NCBI RefSeq assembly: GCF_027946175.1
Contig: NZ_AP026671.1
Coordinates: forward strand, 248,001-312,000
Reading direction: 5' to 3'
Origin: Nitratiruptor tergarcus DSM 16512
GTDB lineage: Bacteria > Campylobacterota > Campylobacteria > Campylobacterales > Nitratiruptoraceae
Length of the DNA: 64,000 bases
The translations under genes were made by a program, and so were the position numbers. Of this stretch, positions 34,388 through 43,890 are shown in pieces (the first letter of the stretch is position 1; each line of letters begins with the position of its first letter). The notes under the pieces are model-generated. The model was not told the origin of the DNA and made no database searches. It worked only from the letters and a program-made list of their open reading frames with translations.

Positions 34388-35057
34388 AGAAGGGGCGATT
34401 TTTATCTCTGATGCCCACTATCATCCAGGGTTGCGTGAAGAGTTATTAGGATTTTTAGAATGGGTAGATGCTCCACAAATCTTTTTTATGGGAGATATTT
34501 TTGACCTTCTTGTAGGAAAAGTTACCTTTACCAAACAGAGCAACAAAAAAGCTATCGATCTGCTGCAAAAGCTTTCACAAAAAACGCAATGCTTCTATCT
34601 TGAAGGAAACCACGATTTTTTATTACACGATCTTTTCCCTCAAATGCAAGTTTTTAGCCGCTACAATCAGCCAGTAATGTGCCAAGTGGGGCAAAAGAGT
34701 GTGGCACTTGCTCATGGGGATATATACATAGGCGGTTTATATAAGTTCTATATTGATTTGCTTCATAAAGATGCAATAATTACTACTTTAAATCTCATGG
34801 ATATCAAAGGATGGATAAGTAAAAAGATCCAAAAGTATAACGGGGGTAAAAATCTTTGCAAAGAGATAGCAGATTTTGAAAATATTGCATTGCAGCGTTT
34901 GCAGCACTATGATGTAGATATTGTCATAGAAGGCCATTTTCATCAGCGAAAAATTTTTACTTTCGGAAAGCAAAAATATATTAATCTTCCTTCATTTGGC
35001 TGCTCTTTAGAGTTTTTACGCTATGAAAGAGATGAGTTTAGTTTTTCTCGAATGTAA
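34347..35057 (+). CDS. UDP-2,3-diacylglucosamine pyrophosphatase-like metallophosphoesterase
   Basis: 236 aa from the ATG at 34347 (a TTG lies one codon before). Calcineurin-like metal sites in order: ISDAHYHPG, FFMGDIFDLLVG, YLEGNHDFLLH, LAHGDIY and VIEGHFHQRK. The layout fits the LpxH family, which cleaves UDP-diacylglucosamine to lipid X just before LpxB. lpxB lies 1.5 kb away, which supports a lipid A role, but other phosphoesterases share these motifs. Confidence 0.75.
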   Translation: MHQLQCQKSPLSLKEGAIFISDAHYHPGLREELLGFLEWVDAPQIFFMGDIFDLLVGKVTFTKQSNKKAIDLLQKLSQKTQCFYLEGNHDFLLHDLFPQMQVFSRYNQPVMCQVGQKSVALAHGDIYIGGLYKFYIDLLHKDAIITTLNLMDIKGWISKKIQKYNGGKNLCKEIADFENIALQRLQHYDVDIVIEGHFHQRKIFTFGKQKYINLPSFGCSLEFLRYERDEFSFSRM

Positions 35058-35925
35058 TCCCGATCTTAAATGTCACTCTCCAGCTTGGATCAAAGCTATT
35101 ATCTCTGCGCCATAAAATAGCAGGTCCAATTTGATAAAAGAGCCATTTGCGATAGAAGGTGTCTTGAAAATCGAATCCTAAGTAATAGTAGTTGATTTTG
35201 TAACTCTCTTCATTGTTTGCATAAAAAAAACATTCAGCTCTTGGTATCAAAAGGCTCCTCTCTCCAAAAGAGTGGTATATTTTAAGAGCGTGTGTTACTT
35301 GATGCTCCCCAAAAGGACGCTCTTCGTAGCGATAGCTGTTTTCGAAAGAGAAAAGTTTATAATTGTTGAGTTTGTATTGAAAGTTTGCGAATAACTTGTT
35401 GTCTATATGTCGGTGGAGAAAGTAGCGCAATTCGTCACCATAGTAGATCCAAGCATGTTTGAAATAGTGGGTACGCTCCCAGCCCAATGCAATGAAGGGA
35501 TCGGGTGTGATTTTATGGAAGCGAATTCCAGCTCGATAGCGTATATTACCTTTGCTCATATATTGCAGACCAAAAAGAAAAGAGGTATTACGAATAGAGT
35601 CTTCAATATTTTGTCCACTCACTTCATCTACAGAATTTTGTTTTTTAAAATCTTGAATAAAGAGATGGAGACGCTTTTGTGTACGGGGGAATTCAAGATT
35701 GGCGCGTATATTAAATTTAAACTGCGGTGTCTGTTTGGTCTCAATAATTGTATCGATAGAAGAGCGTATTGAAAAATTTTGCTTGACACTTTCATTGGAA
35801 TCACTCATATAAATATCAAGGAGGCGTAATTTTTCACTAATCCACTCGTTGATATTTTTATAGTCAAGATCGAGATTAATTGCCCAAAGAGGGATTACAA
35901 ATAAGAGGCTAAGAAAGTATCGCAT
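35038..35925 (-). CDS. Putative outer-membrane beta-barrel protein, unknown function
   Basis: 295 aa with a short signal peptide (MRYFLSLLFVIPLWA). From about residue 45 it alternates hydrophobic and polar residues with many aromatic strand ends (FKFNIRANLEFP, IRYRAGIRFHKI, YYYLGFDFQDTFY) and closes WRVTFKIGITFEKN, as outer-membrane barrels do. No family recognised. Its stop overlaps the convergent phosphoesterase gene by 20 bp and its start overlaps the metF stop by 17 bp. Confidence 0.65.
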   Translation of the reverse strand: MRYFLSLLFVIPLWAINLDLDYKNINEWISEKLRLLDIYMSDSNESVKQNFSIRSSIDTIIETKQTPQFKFNIRANLEFPRTQKRLHLFIQDFKKQNSVDEVSGQNIEDSIRNTSFLFGLQYMSKGNIRYRAGIRFHKITPDPFIALGWERTHYFKHAWIYYGDELRYFLHRHIDNKLFANFQYKLNNYKLFSFENSYRYEERPFGEHQVTHALKIYHSFGERSLLIPRAECFFYANNEESYKINYYYLGFDFQDTFYRKWLFYQIGPAILWRRDNSFDPSWRVTFKIGITFEKN

Positions 35926-36820
35926 GAGCCAAATCGAACCTGTTTGCAGTCATGATATGTACTTTGGGATGGAGAGCCATTATATTGGTAAAGAGCTCTT
36001 TGCTCAGAGCAAATCCTACTTCATACTCTTTCTCTTCTCCATCTTTATGTGCTTTGTAGAGTTCATCGATCCAGCTTCTAGGTACATTGATACCAGGAAC
36101 GTGAGATGCAAGAAATTGTGCAGTTTTGAGTCGTGTGATGGGGAAAAATCCTACAATAAGCTCTGATTTAGCTCTTTCGTTTTCAAAGTTGTTTCTAGCC
36201 TCTTCAAAAAGTGTTAAAAGGTTTTTGAGATTTTCTATATCGAAAACTGGTTGTGTGATTACTCCAACTGCACCATGCTCTATTTTCTTTTTGAATTTTT
36301 TCAAGAGTGTATTGGGATTCTTGGCATAGGCGTTACTTACAGCAAAGGGGTAGATACGCTTTGGTTTGATTTTAAACTCTTTACCAGCATAATCGATACC
36401 AGCATTGAAAAAGCGAATGATATCCAAAAGAAGTGTACTATCACCTTCAAAGCACCCTTTAGTATTTGGCTGATCGCTTATTTTTGCCGGGTCTCCTGTA
36501 AGAGCCAAAATCGCTCTAATATCAAAATCGTTAGCTCCTAGAAGATCTGATTGCAGTGCGATTTTATTGCGATCGCGCATACTCATAGTGGCAATAACAG
36601 GCTTGTTGAAACGTTGTTGTAGTTTAATAGCAGCAAGAATAGCATTATATTTCAGCTTTGCCAATGGATTATCGGTAGTGGTAAAAGCATCTACCTTCTT
36701 ATAAAGAGCAAACTCATCCAGTTTTGAGAGGATATTGTTGATTGTAGGTAAATGGCCTGGAGTTGTCTCTAAAGTGATGTATGTTCCGCTGCGCAGTTTT
36801 TCAATAAGCTCTTCAAACAT
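35909..36820 (-). CDS. metF: Methylenetetrahydrofolate reductase
   Basis: 303 aa TIM-barrel flavoprotein. ITLETTPGHLP, DAFTTTDNPLAK, IATMSMRDRNKIALQSDLLG, RAILALTGDP and GAVGVITQPVFDIENL, with VGFFPITRL near the C-terminus, match the MTHFR family, which reduces methylene-THF to methyl-THF for methionine synthesis. In autotrophic relatives similar paralogues also serve one-carbon routes, so I name the family firmly and the pathway less so. Confidence 0.85.
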   Translation of the reverse strand: MFEELIEKLRSGTYITLETTPGHLPTINNILSKLDEFALYKKVDAFTTTDNPLAKLKYNAILAAIKLQQRFNKPVIATMSMRDRNKIALQSDLLGANDFDIRAILALTGDPAKISDQPNTKGCFEGDSTLLLDIIRFFNAGIDYAGKEFKIKPKRIYPFAVSNAYAKNPNTLLKKFKKKIEHGAVGVITQPVFDIENLKNLLTLFEEARNNFENERAKSELIVGFFPITRLKTAQFLASHVPGINVPRSWIDELYKAHKDGEEKEYEVGFALSKELFTNIMALHPKVHIMTANRFDLAHAILS

Positions 36821-36882
36821 CCTGTGCCTTTTTGCCTAATTTTAATGAAAAGTTGGTTAAACTTCGGTAAAAAAGGAGAAGA

Positions 36883-37506
36883 ATGAAGCTCTTTGTTTTT
36901 GATTTTGACTCTACATTGATGGATGGTGAGACAATAGATTTTTTGGCTGGAGCTTTAGGGCTAAAGGAAAAAGTAGCTGAGATCACAGAGATGGCAATGC
37001 GAGGGGAGCTCGATTTTTTTGAGAGTCTTATAACTCGCGTTAAACTTCTTGAAGGATTGGAAGAGAAAAAGGTGAATGAGATATGTCACAATCTCCCCTT
37101 TATGCCAGGAGCCAAGGAGACAATAGAAGAGCTTAAAAAACTTGGCTACAAAGTGGTGGTATTTAGTGGGGGATTTCGCAATGCTACAAATCATGCAAAA
37201 GATGTTTTAGGACTTGATGCAGATTTTAGCAATATTTTACATGCCAAAAATGGGCGTCTTACCGGTTTGGTTGGTGGAGATATGATGTTTGATTTTAGCA
37301 AAGGTGATATGCTCCAAAGATTGCAAAAACTTTTAGGAGTCTCCCAAGAAAACACAGCAGTTGCTGGTGATGGTGCAAACGATCGGAGTATGTTTACATA
37401 TGCAAAAACAAAAATTGCCTTTTGTGCAAAAGATATCCTCAAAAAAGAGGCTAATGTGGTTATAGAGAAGAAGGATTTAAGAGAGATTTTAGAGTATGTG
37501 TCATAA
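36883..37506 (+). CDS. serB: Phosphoserine phosphatase SerB
   Basis: 207 aa HAD phosphatase. Catalytic FDFDSTLMDGETIDFLA (nucleophile and acid Asp), VVVFSGGFRNATNHAKD (Ser) and VAVAGDGANDRSMF-type loop near residue 160 (metal Asp). Lacks the N-terminal ACT domain of the E. coli enzyme, as is usual in this phylum. Final step of serine synthesis. Divergent from metF; start preceded by AAGGAGAAGA. Confidence 0.9.
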   Translation: MKLFVFDFDSTLMDGETIDFLAGALGLKEKVAEITEMAMRGELDFFESLITRVKLLEGLEEKKVNEICHNLPFMPGAKETIEELKKLGYKVVVFSGGFRNATNHAKDVLGLDADFSNILHAKNGRLTGLVGGDMMFDFSKGDMLQRLQKLLGVSQENTAVAGDGANDRSMFTYAKTKIAFCAKDILKKEANVVIEKKDLREILEYVS

Positions 37507-37518
37507 AATGGATGCATT

Positions 37519-38037
37519 ATGAAGGTTGTAGCTTTAATCTTGACTCTTCTTCTTACACTTTATAGCTCAACAAAGGAGCATGCAATGCAACTTCTCTCGC
37601 CAGCATTTGAAAACGGGAAACTCATCCCTGTGAAATATACATGTGATGGAGAGGATATCTCTATTCCTCTTATTTTTCAAAATGTGCCATCTGAGGCTAA
37701 AAGTATAGCTATTATTATGGATGATCCGGATGCACCAATGGGTGTGTTTGTGCACTGGGTGATTTATGATATCCCAACAAATCTCCAAGGACTGCCTGAA
37801 GGAGTACCAAACTATCCAGAGCTTGAATATGGAATCAAACAGGGGCGTAACGATTTTGGAAAAATAGGATATGGAGGACCTTGCCCTCCAAATGGAGCGC
37901 ACCGCTATTTTATCAAAGCCTATGCACTTTCAAAAGTATTAGGTGTGCAACCAGGACTTACAAAGCAGGAGCTACTTGAACTCATAAAACCATATATTAT
38001 TGATGAAGCGGTTTTGATGGGAATATATGAGCGCTAA
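37519..38037 (+). CDS. YbhB/YbcL-type phosphatidylethanolamine-binding-like protein
   Basis: 172 aa with a hydrophobic N-terminus (VVALILTLLLTLYSS) that looks like a signal peptide. PEBP fold: KYTCDGEDISIPLIFQNVP, IMDDPDAPMGVFVHWVIYDI and KIGYGGPCPPNGAHRYFIKA. Ligand and role in bacteria are poorly known. Overlaps the DUF72 gene by 11 bp. Confidence 0.9.
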   Translation: MKVVALILTLLLTLYSSTKEHAMQLLSPAFENGKLIPVKYTCDGEDISIPLIFQNVPSEAKSIAIIMDDPDAPMGVFVHWVIYDIPTNLQGLPEGVPNYPELEYGIKQGRNDFGKIGYGGPCPPNGAHRYFIKAYALSKVLGVQPGLTKQELLELIKPYIIDEAVLMGIYER

Positions 38038-38758
38038 AGCCTATATTGGCACTAGCGGATTTTATTATGAACATTGGAGAGGGATCTTCTATCCCCAAGA
38101 TCTGCCAAAAAAAGAGTATCTTCGCTACTATATGGAGCACTTTAATACAGTGGAGATGAATGCTACTTTTTACCATCTTCTAAAAGCTAAGACAATTGAG
38201 CACTGGCTGCAAGAGGCAAAAGAGGGATTCTTCTATAGTCTCAAAGCCTATAGAGGCATAACCCATTATAAAAAGCTCAAAGACGCTAAAGATGAGATCT
38301 ATCGCTTTTTACATCTTATCAAACCTTTGAAACCTCATCTTGGAGTAATACTCTTTCAGTTACCTCCCTCTTTACATAAAGATTTAGATCTCCTGGCCTC
38401 TTTTTTGCATATATTGCCACCTTCCTATCGCTATGCAATCGAGTTTCGCCACAATAGTTGGTATGAAGAGGATATTTACGAGCTGCTTCGTAGATACGAT
38501 GTTGCATTTTGTATCCACGATTTTGGCAAAAAGAGTACACCAATGCAAAAAACAGCAGATTTTGTCTACATAAGGTTTCATGGAACCAACGGGAGATATG
38601 TAGGCTCCTATGATGATGAAACACTTTTAGAGTGGGCAAACAGGATTGAAGGGTTTTTGCAAACAAACAGTGATGTATTTGCCTACTTCAACAATGATTT
38701 TGGAGGAGATGCTGTAAAGGATGCAAAAAGGCTATTATCCTTTTTGCATGCAAAGTAG
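38027..38758 (+). CDS. DUF72 family protein (YecE-like)
   Basis: 243 aa. AYIGTSGFYYEHWRGIFYP, YYMEHFNTVEMNATFYHL, KPHLGVILFQLPPS, AIEFRHNSWYEEDIYELL and YFNNDFGGDAVKDA form the conserved DUF72 TIM-barrel pattern. Function in general is unclear. Ends in a 24-bp convergent overlap with the methyltransferase gene. Confidence 0.9.
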   Translation: MSAKAYIGTSGFYYEHWRGIFYPQDLPKKEYLRYYMEHFNTVEMNATFYHLLKAKTIEHWLQEAKEGFFYSLKAYRGITHYKKLKDAKDEIYRFLHLIKPLKPHLGVILFQLPPSLHKDLDLLASFLHILPPSYRYAIEFRHNSWYEEDIYELLRRYDVAFCIHDFGKKSTPMQKTADFVYIRFHGTNGRYVGSYDDETLLEWANRIEGFLQTNSDVFAYFNNDFGGDAVKDAKRLLSFLHAK

Positions 38759-39316
38759 AAAAACATCGAAAGCTTTGTGTTTTTGGATGGTGTAGACTAT
38801 TTTTTGACAAATTTTTTTAAAGCCTTTATGCTCAAATTTTTTTGTAAGCTCTTCAATATCAAAACCAAAATGGTGTACTCCGCTATTATCATTATGAAAT
38901 GAACCATCCTCTTTGACAAGATCTGCTACACATATTACGCCGCCTGGTTGTATTTTTGTGCGGAGTTTCTCTATTATTGCATCGATATCTTTAATATGAT
39001 GGAAAGTCATAGAGCTCACGATAAGATCGAATTTTTCTTCAATTTCATCAATATCTTTGCAAAATGCTTTGATAGCAGGGGTTGTAGATTTTGCGTTGAA
39101 CATCTCTACCATTTTTGGTGAGGTATCGATACCAGTTATTGAGTGGGCAATATTAGTTAATTCATAGCTCACTAACCCTGTTCCGCAGCCAAAATCAAGG
39201 ATTTTGAGATTCTTTTCATTGATACAAGATTTTACAGCATTAGCTACCTTTTTGGCTGTCTGAACACGTCTATCATTTTTGTCCCACTCTTGAGCTCTTT
39301 TGTCAAAACTACTCAC
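38735..39316 (-). CDS. Class I SAM-dependent methyltransferase
   Basis: 193 aa. Motif I ILDFGCGTGLVSYEL, acidic residue in ITGIDTSPKMVEMF, and FDLIVSSMTFHHIKD with GGVICVADLVKEDGSFH. Small-molecule methyltransferase type (Methyltransf_11/25). Substrate unknown. Its start overlaps the preceding small gene by 8 bp, so the pair is likely co-translated. Confidence 0.85.
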   Translation of the reverse strand: MSSFDKRAQEWDKNDRRVQTAKKVANAVKSCINEKNLKILDFGCGTGLVSYELTNIAHSITGIDTSPKMVEMFNAKSTTPAIKAFCKDIDEIEEKFDLIVSSMTFHHIKDIDAIIEKLRTKIQPGGVICVADLVKEDGSFHNDNSGVHHFGFDIEELTKKFEHKGFKKICQKIVYTIQKHKAFDVFLLCMQKG

Positions 39317-39545
39317 CCTTTAGTCCTAGACAGTTTATAGCAATTCCCCGAATTTTTCTTGCTTGGTAATCGAGGGCAAACCATCTGTCAAACACCTCTT
39401 TTGCGGGAATAGACTTTGCTTGTGAAAAATCAAGCTGACCATTTTCATCTTTTGGAATAAATTGCTCTAAAAAATCATACATTTCAAGACGCATCTTCTC
39501 ATATGCCTTAAACTCTTTCATAGCTTGTTCTTTATCCACTCTCAC
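39309..39545 (-). CDS. Conserved-looking 78-aa hypothetical protein
   Basis: Small soluble, mostly helical protein, Lys/Glu-rich with several aromatic residues (MRLEMYDFLEQFIPKDENG, EVFDRWFALDYQARKIRGI). No family recognised. Good upstream AAAGGAGTGAG site and an 8-bp overlap with the methyltransferase support it as a real gene. Confidence 0.7.
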   Translation of the reverse strand: MRVDKEQAMKEFKAYEKMRLEMYDFLEQFIPKDENGQLDFSQAKSIPAKEVFDRWFALDYQARKIRGIAINCLGLKGE

Positions 39546-39676
39546 TCCTTTGGTTCTTTAAAATTGTACAAGAATTGTAACAAAAGCAAATGAAAAAGGG
39601 ATCCATATTATAATTATAAGCTTTTGTAAGCTTCATTGTAATAAAATTATTCAAATCCAAATTATATGGAGTAGCT

Positions 39677-39895
39677 ATGATACTTGAGGCTGTAAAGTAT
39701 ATGATCCTGGGTATGGGGGTTGTGTATCTATTTTTGATAATGATGGTTTGGGTACTAAATTGGCAACATAAGCTACTGCTAAAGTACTTTCCTGAGAGCT
39801 TTCAAAAACCGGAGGAAAAAACTACTTCAAAACGGGAAAAACTCAAAAAAGTAGCTGCCATAACTGCTGCTTTGCATCATATGAAAAACTCATAA
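39677..39895 (+). CDS. oadG: Oxaloacetate decarboxylase gamma subunit-like protein OadG
   Basis: 72 aa. One N-terminal membrane helix (MILGMGVVYLFLIMMVWVL), then a polar Lys-rich tail. This is the small gamma chain that anchors the alpha chain to the membrane beta subunit in sodium-pumping decarboxylases. First of three consecutive genes oadG-oadA-oadB, 12 bp before oadA. Confidence 0.88.
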   Translation: MILEAVKYMILGMGVVYLFLIMMVWVLNWQHKLLLKYFPESFQKPEEKTTSKREKLKKVAAITAALHHMKNS

Positions 39896-39907
39896 AAAGA
39901 GGGGAAC

Positions 39908-41710
39908 ATGGCACAAAAGAAAAAGTATATTGATGTAATGGATACCACTTTCAGAGACGGCTTTCAATCTGTCTTTGGTGGACGGGTGTTGATGAAAGAT
40001 TTCTTGCCAGCACTCGATGCGGCAAAAGAGGTGGGTATTACCCATTTTGAATTTGGCGGAGGAGCACGATTTCAAAGTCTCTTTTTCTATCTACGCGAAA
40101 ATGCATTTGATATGATGGATGCATTTAGAGAAAAAGTTGGCCCTGAAGCAAATTTGCAAATTTTAGCACGTGGTATCAATACAGTGATGCTCGATACTGG
40201 AAGTCGAGAGCTTATTGATCTTTTTGCAAAGATGTTTGCAAAGCATGGGACCACAACTGTAAGAAACTTTGATGCACTCAATGATGTGGACAATCTCGAA
40301 TACTCTGCACAATGCATCAAAAAGTATGGAATGAAGCATGAAGCGGTTATTACTATTATGGATCTTCCTCCAGGCTGCAGTGGTGCACATACACCAGAAT
40401 TTTATGAAAAGAAATTGCGAGAGATTTTAGATAGAGGCATTGAATTTGATAGTCTCGCATTTAAGGATGCAAGCGGGACAAGTAGTCCTGAAAAGGTGTA
40501 TCAGACTATCAAAATGGCACGTAAGCTTTTAGGTGATGATGTGCATATACGCCTTCATACCCATGAGACTGCGGGAGTGAGTGTAGCATGTTATTTAGCA
40601 GCACTTGAAGCTGGTGTTGATGGTATCGACTTGGCAGCTGCACCGGTGAGTGGTGGTACGAGTCAGCCTGATATTATTACGATGCTCCATGCTGTTAAAG
40701 GCAAGCCATACGACCTTGGTGGCCTTGATATGGAAAAAGTACTTGATTATGAAGAGACTTTAAAAGAGTGCCTTGCTGATTACTTTATTCCACCTGAAGC
40801 TACGCAGGTAAGCCCGCTTATTCCATTCTCTCCTATGCCAGGCGGTGCCCTTACAGCCAATACACAGATGATGCGAGACAATAAAATCTTGCATAAGTAT
40901 CCAGAGGTAATCAAAGCGATGCGAGAAGTAGTTGAAAAAGGTGGATTTGGAACGAGTGTGACGCCTGTGAGCCAATTTTACTGGCAGCAAGCATTTAATA
41001 ATGTGATGTTTGGACCATGGAAAAAGATTGCTCCGGGATATGGTCGCATGGTATTAGGATATTTTGGGAAGACTCCAGTTGCACCAGATCCAGAGGTTGT
41101 GAAATTAGCAAGCGAGCAGTTAGGTCTTAAACCAACTACAGAAAATCCACTTGATATTGCAGATCGTGATGAGACAAAATCTATTGCGTATTGGAAGAAA
41201 AAACTAGAAGATGAAAATATTGAAACTACTGAAGAGAATATCTTCATTGCAGCTGCATGCGGTGATAAAGGAATTGCATTCTTAAAAGGTGAGAGTCCGT
41301 TGATGGTGAGAAAAATTAGTGAAATGGAGGAAGAGAAAGTGGGTAAAACAAGCGGAATCTATACGGTAATTGTTGATGGTGAGAAGTTTGTAGTAGAGAT
41401 TGCTGAAGGTAATGTAGAGGTAAAACCTGAGGCTGAAGCAAAAAAAGAGGTTGAGATTGTAGAAGAGCAGGCAAGTAAGGGCGAAGCTGCTGGTGGAATG
41501 GTTGAGATCAAATCTGCGGTTCCTGGAAATGTATGGAAAATTCTTGTCAATCCAGGTGATAAAGTAAAAGCTGGTGATAAGATTATGATTTTAGAGTCTA
41601 TGAAGATGGAGATCGATATTCCAGCGCCTCAAGATGGTGTGATAGCGCACATTGCTGTAAAAGTAAATGACACTGTCGAAGAAGGCCAAGTGTTGGCTAC
41701 AATGGAGTAG
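39908..41710 (+). CDS. oadA: Oxaloacetate decarboxylase alpha subunit / biotin carboxyltransferase
   Basis: 600 aa. The N-terminal HMGL-like carboxyltransferase barrel begins [20 protein letters not shown] and contains [14 protein letters not shown] and [17 protein letters not shown] central domain follows ([12 protein letters not shown]). An Ala/Glu-rich linker (about 490-530) leads to the biotinyl domain with the modified Lys in [13 protein letters not shown]. It moves CO2 from a 2-oxoacid to biotin; with OadB the decarboxylation drives Na+ export. In autotrophs it may also work with pyruvate carboxylase-type chains. Confidence 0.92.
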   Translation: MAQKKKYIDVMDTTFRDGFQSVFGGRVLMKDFLPALDAAKEVGITHFEFGGGARFQSLFFYLRENAFDMMDAFREKVGPEANLQILARGINTVMLDTGSRELIDLFAKMFAKHGTTTVRNFDALNDVDNLEYSAQCIKKYGMKHEAVITIMDLPPGCSGAHTPEFYEKKLREILDRGIEFDSLAFKDASGTSSPEKVYQTIKMARKLLGDDVHIRLHTHETAGVSVACYLAALEAGVDGIDLAAAPVSGGTSQPDIITMLHAVKGKPYDLGGLDMEKVLDYEETLKECLADYFIPPEATQVSPLIPFSPMPGGALTANTQMMRDNKILHKYPEVIKAMREVVEKGGFGTSVTPVSQFYWQQAFNNVMFGPWKKIAPGYGRMVLGYFGKTPVAPDPEVVKLASEQLGLKPTTENPLDIADRDETKSIAYWKKKLEDENIETTEENIFIAAACGDKGIAFLKGESPLMVRKISEMEEEKVGKTSGIYTVIVDGEKFVVEIAEGNVEVKPEAEAKKEVEIVEEQASKGEAAGGMVEIKSAVPGNVWKILVNPGDKVKAGDKIMILESMKMEIDIPAPQDGVIAHIAVKVNDTVEEGQVLATME

Positions 41711-41714
41711 GGCT

Positions 41715-43034
41715 ATGAAAAAAAGATTACTTACCTTTTTTCTGGCACTCTCTTTCTTTCTCATTCCATTAGGTGTCTTAGCGACAGTCAATCATATGGC
41801 ATCGAATGAGACACATAAAGAGGTGCAAACAGAAAATAAGAGCTTTGGCTCTTTGCTTCTCAATTTCTATAAACAGACAGGGATCTATGCATTTTTAAGC
41901 CCAAAAGAGGGTGTGAAAAACGCCAAGGGTGATGAGATAAGCAAATTTCAGCAAAGTTTCGGCCGTATCATTATGATAGCCATCTGTTTTGTACTTTTCT
42001 ATTTGGCAATTGCTAAAGGGTTTGAGCCTTTACTTCTCATTCCTATTGGTTTTGGTGGTCTTTTGGCAAATATTCCTCTTGCTAACATTATTGGTGATGG
42101 TGGATTTATAGGAGAGCTTTTTAAAGCAGGAATTGCCAATGAGCTCTTTCCGATCCTCATCTTCATGGGTGTTGGAGCAATGACCGATTTTGGGCCACTC
42201 CTTGCCAATCCTAAAACTGCACTTTTAGGTGCAGCTGCACAGTTTGGAATCTTTGGAACGCTTGTGGGTGCAGTGGCACTGAGCCAGTTTGGTATATTTG
42301 ATTTTAGTATGCAAGATGCAGCGGCAATTTCAATTATTGGTGGAGCTGATGGTCCTACTACCATCTTCATAGCAAGTAAGTTAGCTCCAGATCTTCTTGG
42401 TGCAATGGCCGTTGCAGCATATAGCTACATGGCGTTGGTGCCAGTCATCCAGCCACCAATTATGAGAGCTCTTACAAGTGAAGAAGAGCGGAAAATTAGG
42501 ATGACTACAAGAAGGCAAGTGAGTAAACTAGAGAAGATGATGTTTCCACTTACAGTGCTTGTACTTACTATTTTAATCTTGCCAGAGTCTTCTCCACTTA
42601 TTGGTGCTCTTACTTTTGGAAACTTTGTGCGAGAGTCTGGTGTAGTTGAGAGACTCTCAAAAACATTGCAAAATGAACTTATCAATATTGTTGCTATCTT
42701 TTTGGGACTCGCTGTAGGTAGTAAGCTAGCTGCAGAATACTTTTTGGTTCCTGAAACCCTTGGTATATTACTTCTTGGTCTTGTAGCATTCTCTATTGGT
42801 ACTGCTGCAGGGGTTATTATGGGTAAAATCATGAACAAAATGTCAAAAGAGCCAATCAATCCACTTATTGGTGCTGCAGGCGTGAGTGCTGTGCCAATGG
42901 CTGCACGTGTTGCAAATAGAGTTGGAATGGAAAGTGATCCAACAAATGTTCTTTTGATGCATGCAATGGGTCCAAATGTGGCTGGAGTTATTGGTTCAGC
43001 GGTGGCTGCGGGGGTACTTCTCTCAATCTTCTAA
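41715..43034 (+). CDS. oadB: Sodium pump decarboxylase beta subunit OadB
   Basis: 439 aa from the ATG at 41715, five bases after the oadA stop and preceded by GGAGTAGGG; the upstream open frame lies inside oadA. Signal-like N-terminus, then about nine membrane helices. Conserved [18 protein letters not shown] and [18 protein letters not shown], the region with the Na+-binding Asp, and a C-terminal [23 protein letters not shown]. Integral membrane carboxybiotin decarboxylase and Na+ pump. Confidence 0.92.
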   Translation: MKKRLLTFFLALSFFLIPLGVLATVNHMASNETHKEVQTENKSFGSLLLNFYKQTGIYAFLSPKEGVKNAKGDEISKFQQSFGRIIMIAICFVLFYLAIAKGFEPLLLIPIGFGGLLANIPLANIIGDGGFIGELFKAGIANELFPILIFMGVGAMTDFGPLLANPKTALLGAAAQFGIFGTLVGAVALSQFGIFDFSMQDAAAISIIGGADGPTTIFIASKLAPDLLGAMAVAAYSYMALVPVIQPPIMRALTSEEERKIRMTTRRQVSKLEKMMFPLTVLVLTILILPESSPLIGALTFGNFVRESGVVERLSKTLQNELINIVAIFLGLAVGSKLAAEYFLVPETLGILLLGLVAFSIGTAAGVIMGKIMNKMSKEPINPLIGAAGVSAVPMAARVANRVGMESDPTNVLLMHAMGPNVAGVIGSAVAAGVLLSIF

Positions 43035-43061
43035 GAGGCTTATGCCTCTTGCCAATCTTTT
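43033..43061 (+). terminator. Intrinsic terminator after oadB
   Basis: Stem AAGAGGC (43033-43039), loop TTAT, stem GCCTCTT (43044-43050), then a T-rich tract at 43057-43063. It overlaps the oadB stop codon. The same hairpin covers the 3' end of the convergent gene. Confidence 0.65.
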
Positions 43062-43387
43062 TTATGCTTTTCTTTGTTGAAACTCTTTTTTCGTTTGAGT
43101 TTTCTTAGCAAATTTGCCTCTTTTAAAACATCTTCTTTAAGCTCCTCGGGAGTTTTTTCACTCTTTGCGATATTTGCATTTTTCTCTACAAACTTTTCCA
43201 AGGCTTTGAGGTATTCGCTACTAAGATAGGTCTTCTCAATCGATTCAAGAGGCTTGAAGATTTTATCGATAAAAAGCGTAATTTCATTTTTTGTTGGTTC
43301 ATTTTTATTGAAAAAGTCTACTATACGATTAACAAAGCGCTCGAGTTCTCGAATATATTTTACTCGCAAGAGTTTCTCTTTTTTCAC
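43040..43387 (-). CDS. Hypothetical 115-aa basic helical protein
   Basis: No family recognised. Highly charged, Lys-rich and predicted all-helical (ELERFVNRIVDFFNKNEP, KALEKFVEKNANIAKSEKTP), no signal peptide. Ends in KHKKDWQEA within the oadB terminator hairpin. Divergent from the NifU-like gene. Confidence 0.65.
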   Translation of the reverse strand: MKKEKLLRVKYIRELERFVNRIVDFFNKNEPTKNEITLFIDKIFKPLESIEKTYLSSEYLKALEKFVEKNANIAKSEKTPEELKEDVLKEANLLRKLKRKKSFNKEKHKKDWQEA

Positions 43388-43401
43388 TTTACTCCTTTGG
43401 G

Positions 43402-43407
43402 TATAAT
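43402..43407 (+). promoter_or_regulatory. Probable -10 box of the NifU-like gene
   Basis: TATAAT in GGGTATAATTATC, 27 bp before the ATG. The AAAAGGAG ribosome site follows at 43423. No convincing -35. Confidence 0.5.
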
Positions 43408-43434
43408 TATCTCAATTGTAACAAAAGGAGCATT

Positions 43435-43890
43435 ATGGAGCAAACAAATATCCCCATTGATCCAAAATATTTAGAATTGATGTTAAATCCTACAAATTAT
43501 GGTGAGATGAAAGAGTTTGATGCAAAAGGGTATGGGAAAAATAGCCAAACTGGAGAGATGGTTGTAATCTATCTAAAAATAGATCCTGTTAGTCAGATCA
43601 TTACTGATATCAAGTGGCAAACCAATGGCTGTGGGACGACACTTGTAAGTGGAGCTCTCTTTAGCGAAGAGTATAAAGGGAAAACGCTTCAAAGTGGTAT
43701 CGATTTTACTGAAAATGTATTTGAAAAGATTAAAGATAATCCCCCAGATGATGCAGCATGTGGTGAAGTGGTAGCACGTGCTTTTATGGCTGCAGTCAAA
43801 GACTATGAAGCAAGAAAAAGAGGCGAAGAGAAAGAGCATATTGAGTATGTGACTCTCAGTTGCCCTGTACCTGAAGGAGAAATGAAGTGA
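43435..43890 (+). CDS. IscU/NifU-like iron-sulfur cluster scaffold
   Basis: 151 aa. Three cluster-ligand Cys in family context: KWQTNGCGTTLVSGALFSE, DDAACGEVVARAFMAAVKDY and VTLSCPVPEG. The usual Asp/Gly-rich first-Cys loop is diverged (YGKNSQTGEM), so one ligand position differs from the model. Carries transient Fe-S clusters in the cytoplasm. Stop overlaps the downstream ferritin-like gene (ATGA-type). Confidence 0.82.
   Translation: MEQTNIPIDPKYLELMLNPTNYGEMKEFDAKGYGKNSQTGEMVVIYLKIDPVSQIITDIKWQTNGCGTTLVSGALFSEEYKGKTLQSGIDFTENVFEKIKDNPPDDAACGEVVARAFMAAVKDYEARKRGEEKEHIEYVTLSCPVPEGEMK

Noticed and set aside
34788-34973. Minus-strand frames within argC and the phosphoesterase gene
   Set aside because: No ribosome sites or domains; complete overlap with conserved genes on the other strand.
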